Virus record (IMG/VR): IMGVR_UViG_3300027082_000001
Span: 1-64,000 of that record
Reading direction: 5' to 3' (one strand)
DNA length: 64,000 bases
Source: a virus
The notes under the pieces are model-generated. The model saw only the letters and a program-made list of their open reading frames with translations, had not been told where the DNA came from and made no database searches. A program made the position numbers and the translations under genes. Each line of letters opens with the position of its first letter. Position 1 is the first letter of the stretch. Positions 1 through 6,440 of the stretch are shown piece after piece.

Positions 1-307
1 GATCGTCGATCAGGAAACCAACCAGCGTCTTCAAGACACTCTGGATGCAGCAGCCACTGCGGTCTCCACTGTGACCCAGAAGCTACGGATCCCTCTTCCT
101 ATGGTCGTTGCAGCCTTCGAAGCAGTTCATGATTCCAATATGAGCAAGCTCGATGACGAGGGCAAACCGATCCGTCGTGAAGATGGAAAGATCCTCAAAG
201 GTCCGAACTACAAAGCTCCGGACATGACGGGGATCGTCAGCGAATGGAAGAAATTCCAGACTGAAATGGCAGAACAGGAGACAGCAAATGCTCAAACCAC
301 TCACTGA
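1..307 (+). CDS. Hypothetical protein, 5'-partial
   Basis: The reading frame is open from base 2 to the stop at 305-307, so the true start lies upstream of the window. The visible 101 residues are mostly helical and charged, with no motif I recognise. A start inside the window is not needed. The last 20 bases overlap the thioredoxin gene, which suggests translational coupling and membership in the same middle operon. The sequence and the overlap make it very likely to be a real gene. Its function is unknown. Confidence 0.75.
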   Translation, partial: IVDQETNQRLQDTLDAAATAVSTVTQKLRIPLPMVVAAFEAVHDSNMSKLDDEGKPIRREDGKILKGPNYKAPDMTGIVSEWKKFQTEMAEQETANAQTTH

Positions 308-605
308 CACTGACTTTCGCACGAACGTTCGTGAAAATACCGATCCCATCGTCATCATGTTCACTGGGTCTTGGTGTCAGCCGTGCAAACGATTCAAACC
401 CACAGTCGAAGAGATGGCTCAACAGATGGCCGGAGATGTACGTTTCGCAGAGATGGACATCGAACATGCGGAAGAGACTGCTTCTCACCTGAACATCCGG
501 TCTGTACCTTCTGTGGTGTTGTTCTCGAACGGAATGGTGCAAAACATCCACGTTGGAACCATGACCAAAACTGAACTCCGTTTATGGATTCAGGAAAACA
601 TCTGA
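288..605 (+). CDS. trx: Thioredoxin
   Basis: A 105-residue protein with the thioredoxin fold signature: active site WCQPC at residues 29-33, preceded by a beta strand (IVIMF), and the conserved cis-proline segment (SVPSVVLF) in the second half. Its length is normal for a single-domain thioredoxin. Known role: a dithiol reductant. In roseophages it probably supports ribonucleotide reductase, which is encoded about 6 kb downstream. The active site has Gln-Pro between the cysteines where E. coli Trx has Gly-Pro; WCxPC variants are common in phage thioredoxins. It overlaps the preceding gene by 20 bases and ends just before the lipoprotein gene. Confidence 0.93.
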   Translation: MLKPLTDTDFRTNVRENTDPIVIMFTGSWCQPCKRFKPTVEEMAQQMAGDVRFAEMDIEHAEETASHLNIRSVPSVVLFSNGMVQNIHVGTMTKTELRLWIQENI

Positions 606-616
606 AAGGACTGACG

Positions 617-1036
617 ATGAAACGTCTTCTTCTCGGGGCTACTGCGGTAGTCTCATTCTTCGCTCTGGCTGCTTGTCAGGATGATGCAACCACCGCCAAC
701 CTCAATCTTTCCAAAGAGGCTGACAACTTCAAGATCATGAGGAACATTGTGTTTTACAACACATGGACCGATACTGAGGTTGTTCAGGTAACTGGTCTTT
801 GCAGCATCGAAGACAAAGGTGACAAGCTCTGGGCAACCTGCAAGGAGCCTGATGGCTTCAAGCGACACTCCATGGGTCGAAGTGCCAACCTAACCTACTT
901 CAGTGTCCAACTCGAATCGGCAGATGTGTCGGTGTATCACACCAAGATCATCTGGAAGCCTCAGAGCTTTATTCCCGATATCGACATTCGTAGTGATGCA
1001 GGAGAACTGCTCTCCACTGATCACATCGACAACTGA
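617..1036 (+). CDS. Small predicted lipoprotein
   Basis: A 139-residue protein with a textbook lipoprotein signal peptide: basic start (MKR), hydrophobic core, and lipobox Leu-Ala-Ala-Cys with the acylated Cys at residue 20. I chose ATG 617 because an AAAGGA ribosome site precedes it and the signal peptide begins exactly there; a start at 584 would put 11 unneeded residues ahead of it. The mature part has two more cysteines. Phage lipoproteins made before lysis often block superinfection or receptors (for example T5 Llp), but this family is not one I recognise, so that role is inference. It is the last gene before a strong terminator. Confidence 0.8.
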   Translation: MKRLLLGATAVVSFFALAACQDDATTANLNLSKEADNFKIMRNIVFYNTWTDTEVVQVTGLCSIEDKGDKLWATCKEPDGFKRHSMGRSANLTYFSVQLESADVSVYHTKIIWKPQSFIPDIDIRSDAGELLSTDHIDN

Positions 1037-1043
1037 TCCCTGA

Positions 1044-1080
1044 GTGGAGTCGCAGTAGCAAAAGCGAAATTGCGATCCAC
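1044..1080 (+). other. Bulged hairpin downstream of the lipoprotein gene
   Basis: GTGGA-TCGCA (1044-1054, one bulged G at 1049) pairs with TGCGATCCAC (1071-1080), leaving a 16-base loop. A second small stem (GGCAT/ATGCC, 1081-1095) follows, then the terminator. It could protect the 3' end of the mRNA or be a processing site. No function can be assigned. Confidence 0.4.
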
Positions 1081-1109
1081 GGCATTCTTGATGCCCTATG
1101 ACGGGATAA

Positions 1110-1141
1110 CTCCTGCCCCATTTCTTGGGGTAGGGGTTTTT
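1110..1141 (+). terminator. Rho-independent terminator
   Basis: A 10-bp stem (1110-1119 with 1127-1136, including two G-T wobbles) and a 7-base loop are followed by TTTTT (1137-1141). It closes the thioredoxin/lipoprotein unit just upstream of the rIIA-like gene. Confidence 0.85.
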
Positions 1142-1167
1142 GTATTTCAAACCAAGGAGATATGACC

Positions 1168-3723
1168 ATGCAAGTCCTGAATGGCAGCGACTTCGAACAG
1201 AAAAACGTCCTGATCGGAGGCGGTGAAACTGAGGCATTCGGGGTCACAAATGACCCTGTACTGATGAACATGCTGTCCACTGGTCTCTACCAGAAACCAA
1301 TGCGGACCATGATCCAAGAAACGATGTTCAATGCTTGGGATGCCCACCGCATGGGTGATTGCCAAGATACTCCCATCGACATCTACATCAACGACACCTC
1401 GGGTCTGATCATTCGTGACTATGGTCCCGGTATCCATAAGAGCGAAATCCACCCGATTTATTGCATCTATGGCAACTCTACCAAGCGTTCCCAAGATGCT
1501 CTCACTGGTGGTTTCGGTCTTGGTTCCAAGTCCCCCTATGCCTACACAGACAGCTTCACTGTCACCTCATTCCACAAAGGAGTGAAGGGAATGTATGTGA
1601 TGAACCGTGTCTCTGACGAAAGTGCAGGTGGACCCGGACGCTCCATCATTTTCGAAGATATCCCTACTGATGAATCAGGACTTCTCGTTACCGTTCCTTT
1701 GAACTCAGAAGGAGACATGGTACGTGCTTATGAGTACGTAAAAGAAATCCTTTATCTTTCTGGAATCAAAGCAAATATTCACTATTGCAATGAAGAAGTA
1801 GAACTCATTGAAGCAGATGAAGTTTCTCCCGGTGAGTGGGTTATCGGTGATGACCAAAACAGTGGTAATCTCTATGCCGTTTACGGTGGTGTTCGCTACA
1901 AGTTGGTTCCGGATGAAGCCTATGAAGCCGAGTATCGGTTCGTCTCCAAAATGGCTCGTCGTCTTGGAACGTTGTACATCGGCTTCAAACCATCGACTTT
2001 GACACCTCTGCCTAGTCGTGAAGGTTTGAACCTGAACGCAAAGACAGTGGAAACCATCCGTAACCAACTGGAAATCATAGAAGAAAACTTTCGTTCCATG
2101 TTGATTCCCTGCGCTCGTGTCATGCTCAAGGAAGGCTTCAAATCCCTCAAGGAATCTGGAGTAGAACCAAAGTTTATGATTGAAGCATGGGTTCGAGTTG
2201 GTGATCGGAAGCCACTTCAGAAAGTAGTGGATCCAGATCATCTTGTTCTGGCTTCTGCACAAGAACAGTGTCCTGACACCATGAATCAGTCGATGTGGAA
2301 CAGCATCTGTACTTTAGTTCTGAAAGACACTGCGGAAGTCGAACGATTCATTAGCAGCAAGCGGTTTGACCAAATGAAGTATATCATTTGGGCCAAAAAC
2401 TTCCCGGAGTTCAAGCACTATCGGGATTACATCATGAATTGGGGACGCTCTTGTCGAAATATCAAGACTGTGAAAATGATCGAAATCCCCAAATCCATGA
2501 AAGAACTGATCGACGCCAAGAAGATCTGTGATGACATCACCGGACTCGACAACGATATTCGTGTTGGTGACAGTGATGATTGGCTTGTGGTGGAGAACAT
2601 CCGTCGTGCTGGTAAGGTGGGGTATATCACTAACCGTCAGAAAACCATCATCGAAAACCTCCGTGGAACCAAGGCTTTGAAAACGCCCAATCGTCGGTAT
2701 CCTGATCGTCTTTGGTTCAAGAAAAATGGTAAAGAGTACAGTAATGTACTACTGACCAAGACGGTCATTCTGGCGAAAACTCTGGGTACTCTGAAAGAGA
2801 CTCGTTTCTCATACCAGAGTATGTTCACCAAGAACTACCCAACAGTCAAAATATATCACCAGTTTCATCGGTCTGCGTTTGGCGACAACTACCACCACGC
2901 CAATGCCCACCCTATAGCTGCTATCGTGGTTCATCAGAAGAAAGGGAACTACGACAAGGCTCTCAAGGCACTAGAGGACGCTGGATACACGGTCTATGAA
3001 GCCGATGAGCCTCCGAAGCAGGTGAGATCCTCTACACCCTCTACACCCTCTACACCTCGTCCGAGAAGCACCTATCCTCTCTACGATCCTACGGAGGAGG
3101 ACTGGTGTGACTGGGACAATCCAGTAGAAAATCCCACCTGCTACATCACTCTGACAGAGCACAAGATCAAAACCGGATATCGCTCGGATCTCCCTGATCG
3201 GAAACTCATGGCTTGGGTTTATCAAAACACGCCTCGTTTCGTGGTTATCCACAACAAGTCTCGTGTGACAAAGAAATTTGATAAGATCCCAACCTACGAG
3301 CAGAAGCTCCACCAGATGATCTGTAAGATTCTGGAAGATCCGCAGAGAGTAGAGACAATGCGTTTGCATTATCTGCTTCAGAAAGAATCGGGACTACCTG
3401 AGAAAATCAGAGCACTTCCAGAGATCCAGAAGTTCTTCGGTCTTCCCTATTTACGAACTAAGCAGAAAGACAAGTTCTGGGAAGACATGACGATCCTTCA
3501 CACGGCAAAGAAATGTCGGTACACCAATACCGATACTCGGGTTCTAGTCCGTGAAAGTCTCAGCCCACACGTCGAAAGTGACGCTGTTTCTTTGGTTCGT
3601 CAGAAAATGAAGAACTTGGAGTTTTTCAACGACTACCGGATGGAGTCTCACATTCGTGGAATGAAACCGGGAGAGATAAAAGTCTTTTCCGAAAAACTCA
3701 TGCGGTTCCTGCGAACTGTTTGA
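1168..3723 (+). CDS. rIIA: rIIA-like protein, GHKL ATPase domain
   Basis: An 851-residue protein with an N-terminal GHKL (gyrase/Hsp90/histidine kinase/MutL) ATP-binding domain. Visible motifs are the N box (Glu51, Asn55, Asp58 in a helix), the G1 box DYGPGI (84-89) and the G2 box GGFGLGSKS (114-122). This architecture, followed by an rIIB-like gene, is that of the rIIA family of T4 and of N4-like phages. T4 rIIA affects membrane energetics and exclusion by lambda Rex; its role here is unknown. Start: ATG 1168 is 8 bases after AGGAG, while ATG 1162 is only 2 bases away. A Ser/Thr-Pro linker near residues 621-630 is encoded by a 9-bp tandem repeat. The C-terminal half is not recognisable. Confidence 0.85.
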   Translation: MQVLNGSDFEQKNVLIGGGETEAFGVTNDPVLMNMLSTGLYQKPMRTMIQETMFNAWDAHRMGDCQDTPIDIYINDTSGLIIRDYGPGIHKSEIHPIYCIYGNSTKRSQDALTGGFGLGSKSPYAYTDSFTVTSFHKGVKGMYVMNRVSDESAGGPGRSIIFEDIPTDESGLLVTVPLNSEGDMVRAYEYVKEILYLSGIKANIHYCNEEVELIEADEVSPGEWVIGDDQNSGNLYAVYGGVRYKLVPDEAYEAEYRFVSKMARRLGTLYIGFKPSTLTPLPSREGLNLNAKTVETIRNQLEIIEENFRSMLIPCARVMLKEGFKSLKESGVEPKFMIEAWVRVGDRKPLQKVVDPDHLVLASAQEQCPDTMNQSMWNSICTLVLKDTAEVERFISSKRFDQMKYIIWAKNFPEFKHYRDYIMNWGRSCRNIKTVKMIEIPKSMKELIDAKKICDDITGLDNDIRVGDSDDWLVVENIRRAGKVGYITNRQKTIIENLRGTKALKTPNRRYPDRLWFKKNGKEYSNVLLTKTVILAKTLGTLKETRFSYQSMFTKNYPTVKIYHQFHRSAFGDNYHHANAHPIAAIVVHQKKGNYDKALKALEDAGYTVYEADEPPKQVRSSTPSTPSTPRPRSTYPLYDPTEEDWCDWDNPVENPTCYITLTEHKIKTGYRSDLPDRKLMAWVYQNTPRFVVIHNKSRVTKKFDKIPTYEQKLHQMICKILEDPQRVETMRLHYLLQKESGLPEKIRALPEIQKFFGLPYLRTKQKDKFWEDMTILHTAKKCRYTNTDTRVLVRESLSPHVESDAVSLVRQKMKNLEFFNDYRMESHIRGMKPGEIKVFSEKLMRFLRTV
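3030..3056 (+). repeat. Three perfect 9-bp tandem repeats inside rIIA
   Basis: CTCTACACC occurs three times head to tail and encodes a Ser-Thr-Pro linker. It is in frame, so copy-number change would only lengthen or shorten the linker. Confidence 0.85.
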
Positions 3724-3742
3724 TCAAACCAAGAGGTAAACC

Positions 3743-5173
3743 ATGACCGACAATACCAAGAACGTCGTGTCCATGTTGGCTTCCGAGACGAATATCATGC
3801 TCATCACCGTTGATGGTGAAGTGCTTGATATGAAGATCGACGGCCCGTATGACACGACGGCACTTGCGGAGTTTCTGACTCCCAAACTGGACGGAAAGAC
3901 AGTCGTTCTGACTGACCTGAACCAGTTCATGACAATCTCCAAAGCCATCATTCCTGAAGGCTTTGAGAACAGTGGCATAATTGTCACACACGAAATCAAC
4001 GGCAAACAGGTTCAGGGGATCTTCTATCCTCAGAAAGTCTCTGTGGCCGTTGAACACGAGGGTGAACAGGTTGTCATCCCGAAGGTGGAGAAGCTCCAAA
4101 AGCACGCAAACCGTGCTGCTGATGAACAATCCCCTGCGGTACGTAACTTCCTTCGTCGCCTCGCTCCAGTGGCCAAAGATCGCCTTCACAGTGCTGAAGA
4201 TCTGATGGACTTCATCGAACGGTCTGAGCTTCCGCTCACCAACGACGGTCTCATCATCGGATACAAGAAGGTGAACCAACGGTCTAATGAAATGTTCGTT
4301 GATATCCACTCGGGTAAAATCGAACAACAGGTCGGGAGTCACGTCTGGATGGATGTGGATGGGGTTGATCCCAGTCGCAACCGTTCCTGCTCTCACGGCC
4401 TGCATGTGGCCAATCTTGGCTACCTTCGTTGGTTTGGTGGTTCTCACACTCTGATCGTTCTGGTGGATCCTGCAAATTTCATTGCTGTCCCTCATGGCGA
4501 GACGAACAAGGCCCGTGTCTGTGCATATGATGTCATTGGCGTCATGACTGCACAAACACATGAGATGGTTGACTCTGGTGCATTCGTCACCGGAGAACAG
4601 ACCTTCAACTCTGTCATCCAAGATGCAGTGATGGGACGAGCTATCAAGCCGTTCGAAGCTGTGCAGGTAGGTGATAAAAAGGTGGAGAGTCGAGTGGCTA
4701 TCAAAGGCCGTGAGATCCCTGCTATAGCCTTGGAAGAAGCCAAGCCTGATATACAAACCTCTGGTGAATCTCTGAATATTGATAAAGAGATTCGTCGTGA
4801 AAAGAAGGACATCGTGAAGATGGCAAAAACTTCTCAGAAAACTGCAACTGGCGCAATGCCTTGGGACTCTGCTCCAAAAGAAGTCATCGCAGTGTTCGAA
4901 GATCTCCGTCTGGAGAAAGGCTCGAAGTCGGCAATCGCTGCACTTCACAACACCTCGACCCGTACCATGGGTCGCTGGGCTGACAAGTACGACTACGACG
5001 GTTACGTGAAGTCGAAAGAAACGACTCTCACCGTCACCGAACGTGCTCGCCTAATGTTCAATCAGGGTGCTTTCGAAGCACTAGCAGCCTTCAAGAAGGC
5101 AAAGAAAAAGAGCTACAATGCGCTCGGATTCACTGCCAAAGAAGAGAAACAGATTCTGACTGCTATCAGTTAA
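3743..5173 (+). CDS. rIIB: rIIB-like protein with C-terminal HTH-like region
   Basis: A 476-residue protein directly after the rIIA-like gene (19-base gap, ribosome site AGAGGT), the usual rIIA-rIIB pairing. The central part (about 130-310) is the region I associate with rIIB-like proteins of N4-like phages, including a His-rich stretch (SCSHGLHVANLGYLRW). The last 115 residues look like a separate domain: a helix-turn-helix-like segment (SAIAALHNTSTRTMGRWADK) followed by basic helices, which suggests DNA or RNA binding. T4 rIIB acts with rIIA at the membrane; the biochemical role is unsettled. The call is by family resemblance and neighbourhood. Confidence 0.75.
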   Translation: MTDNTKNVVSMLASETNIMLITVDGEVLDMKIDGPYDTTALAEFLTPKLDGKTVVLTDLNQFMTISKAIIPEGFENSGIIVTHEINGKQVQGIFYPQKVSVAVEHEGEQVVIPKVEKLQKHANRAADEQSPAVRNFLRRLAPVAKDRLHSAEDLMDFIERSELPLTNDGLIIGYKKVNQRSNEMFVDIHSGKIEQQVGSHVWMDVDGVDPSRNRSCSHGLHVANLGYLRWFGGSHTLIVLVDPANFIAVPHGETNKARVCAYDVIGVMTAQTHEMVDSGAFVTGEQTFNSVIQDAVMGRAIKPFEAVQVGDKKVESRVAIKGREIPAIALEEAKPDIQTSGESLNIDKEIRREKKDIVKMAKTSQKTATGAMPWDSAPKEVIAVFEDLRLEKGSKSAIAALHNTSTRTMGRWADKYDYDGYVKSKETTLTVTERARLMFNQGAFEALAAFKKAKKKSYNALGFTAKEEKQILTAIS

Positions 5174-5187
5174 GGCTGTTCACTACT

Positions 5188-5254
5188 TTTGGATTAATGG
5201 TCATTTTAGTCTTAAATCCCGGCTCTGGGAGACTAATTTGGCCATTAATCCAAA
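5188..5254. repeat. Long inverted repeat between rIIB and HNH gene
   Basis: A perfect 13-bp arm (5188-5200 with 5242-5254, TTTGGATTAATGG and its complement) encloses a second 7-bp stem (TTAGTCT 5206-5212 with AGACTAA 5230-5236) and a CCC/GGG pair. It lies in the non-coding stretch after rIIB. No T-run follows, so it is not an ordinary terminator. It could be a regulatory RNA structure or a protein-binding cruciform. Confidence 0.6.
5211..5251 (+). repeat. Dispersed 41-bp element, copy A
   Basis: This segment aligns without gaps to 58276-58316 (about 29 of 41 bases by my count). The strongest shared cores are CTTAAA and TCTGGGAGAYTAAT. Both copies are intergenic, in the plus orientation, shortly after a stop codon. 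This copy is embedded in the inverted repeat at 5188-5254. It is a possible phage-specific promoter or RNA element; see copy B. Confidence 0.5.
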
Positions 5255-5330
5255 TCTTACTGCATGTTCACTTTTTGTTCTACATGACGCGAGTTCCGCC
5301 GCGAATATCAAATCGAAGGAGGTTTCCCAA

Positions 5331-5789
5331 ATGTGTCGCCGCTCTGAGATCCAAGAAAAAGTCTACTCCAACGTCGAGATCGTTGATCTTGGATACGAAA
5401 CTGAGTGTCACATTTGGCAAGGCTCTAATTCTGGGAACGGTCGTGGAGGTGGATACCCTCGAATGTGTCTGTCAGGTCACACTGTCGCTGTGCATCGAGT
5501 CATGTACACTCAACTTCATGGCTACATTCCGGGTAAGAAACAGATAGACCATAAGTGTCGAAACCGTATGTGTGTTAATCCTAATCATCTGGAGATGGTC
5601 ACACACAAACAAAACCAACGGAGAAGAGATGATGCCAGATTTTCTGACACCAATGATGATGACACAAGCAATCGTACTGGGATGTTTGTTTCTGGGTTTG
5701 ATCATGCAAGTGATCCATGCCCAAGCCATCGCCAAAATGGAACGGTCCATGACCCAAAAACTCGATCAACTGTTGGAGCAACAGCCTGA
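5331..5789 (+). CDS. HNH endonuclease (free-standing homing type)
   Basis: A 152-residue protein with a zinc-finger-type HNH core: a His in VHRVMY, then IDHKCRNRMCVNPNHLEMV with the CxxxxC and His-Asn-His pattern. The start at ATG 5331 is set by a strong AGGAGG site at 5317-5322; longer readings from 5238 lack one. HNH proteins of this kind nick or cut DNA and often move as selfish genes between phage genes. The last ~55 residues, after the basic helix QNQRRRD, are low complexity. They are read out of frame through the first 160 bases of the next gene, which suggests the element was inserted and borrows downstream DNA for its stop codon. Confidence 0.85.
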   Translation: MCRRSEIQEKVYSNVEIVDLGYETECHIWQGSNSGNGRGGGYPRMCLSGHTVAVHRVMYTQLHGYIPGKKQIDHKCRNRMCVNPNHLEMVTHKQNQRRRDDARFSDTNDDDTSNRTGMFVSGFDHASDPCPSHRQNGTVHDPKTRSTVGATA

Positions 5790-5940
5790 ATACCATGGAC
5801 CCAAACTGGAAGATTTGATTCAGAAAGACTTCCTCAAACAGATGGATTTCGATCCTGAATCGTTCACCCCTATAACCGACGAAGAGCTTGAAGAAATGCA
5901 GAATCTGCAAGAGACTCTGAGTCAAACAAAAAAGTCCTGA
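5629..5940 (+). CDS. Small membrane-anchored protein
   Basis: A 103-residue protein: one N-terminal transmembrane helix (about residues 12-30, rich in Ile, Leu, Val, Gly) followed by a charged coiled-coil-like tail ending in acidic residues. There are two adjacent ATGs (5629, 5632); GGAG at 5620-5623 fits both. It overlaps the HNH frame by 160 bases. The hydrophobic anchor plus helical tail looks like a genuine protein, so I favour this frame as the native gene and the HNH tail as the intruder. Function unknown. Confidence 0.65.
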   Translation: MMPDFLTPMMMTQAIVLGCLFLGLIMQVIHAQAIAKMERSMTQKLDQLLEQQPEYHGPKLEDLIQKDFLKQMDFDPESFTPITDEELEEMQNLQETLSQTKKS

Positions 5941-6007
5941 TCATGATTTTTGTTTTTGGTTCCAACAAATCTGGCATTCATGGTGCCGGAGCAGCAAAGG
6001 AGCAGAC

Positions 6008-6367
6008 ATGAATATGGAGCACAAGAAGGGGATCCGATGGTGGATCTTCAGACTGTTTGGCCCCCCAACGGTCCAAAACTTGGTGAATTACATCGACGAG
6101 ATGCAATTGAATTGTCCAGAAGCTATGGACATTGCCATCTACCCGATGGGGGAGTTCAGTTTCAATGTGAAAACTTCCAGAGACAACGATTTGAAGCCTT
6201 TAGTATTCCCTACCATACAAGAAAGAACCTCTTTCCAAGCTGGTCTGAACTATGGAGTGGGTCTTATGGGTGGGACTACAGAAACCCTGTCTGAAGAAGA
6301 CTTTCAAGCCCTTGAAGCCATGGAGAAAAAAACGACCCATGGTGGAGGAGGGCAGCGAAATAACTAA
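6008..6367 (+). CDS. Hypothetical protein
   Basis: A 119-residue protein starting 8 bases after AAGGAG (about 5997-6002). It has a basic, aromatic N-terminus (KKGIRWWIFRLF) and a Gly-rich C-terminus. No recognised family. A competing ORF at 5950-6294 in another frame has a less protein-like composition and no ribosome site. It lies between the membrane protein and nrdJ in the same direction, so it is probably co-transcribed with them. Confidence 0.65.
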   Translation: MNMEHKKGIRWWIFRLFGPPTVQNLVNYIDEMQLNCPEAMDIAIYPMGEFSFNVKTSRDNDLKPLVFPTIQERTSFQAGLNYGVGLMGGTTETLSEEDFQALEAMEKKTTHGGGGQRNN

Positions 6368-6440
6368 ATGTGCTTGCTCCTCTGAAGTGACATTGGTACA
6401 TCGAACATCCGTTTTCCAACCCAAACCAAGAGGTCCAACC

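Noticed and set aside
3698-4948. 416-codon minus-strand ORF opposite rIIB
   Set aside because: Shadow of the rIIB frame; no promoter or ribosome site and an unlikely composition.
5950-6294. Alternative 114-codon ORF overlapping 6008-6367
   Set aside because: No ribosome site and poorer protein-like composition than the frame starting at 6008, which has AAGGAG.
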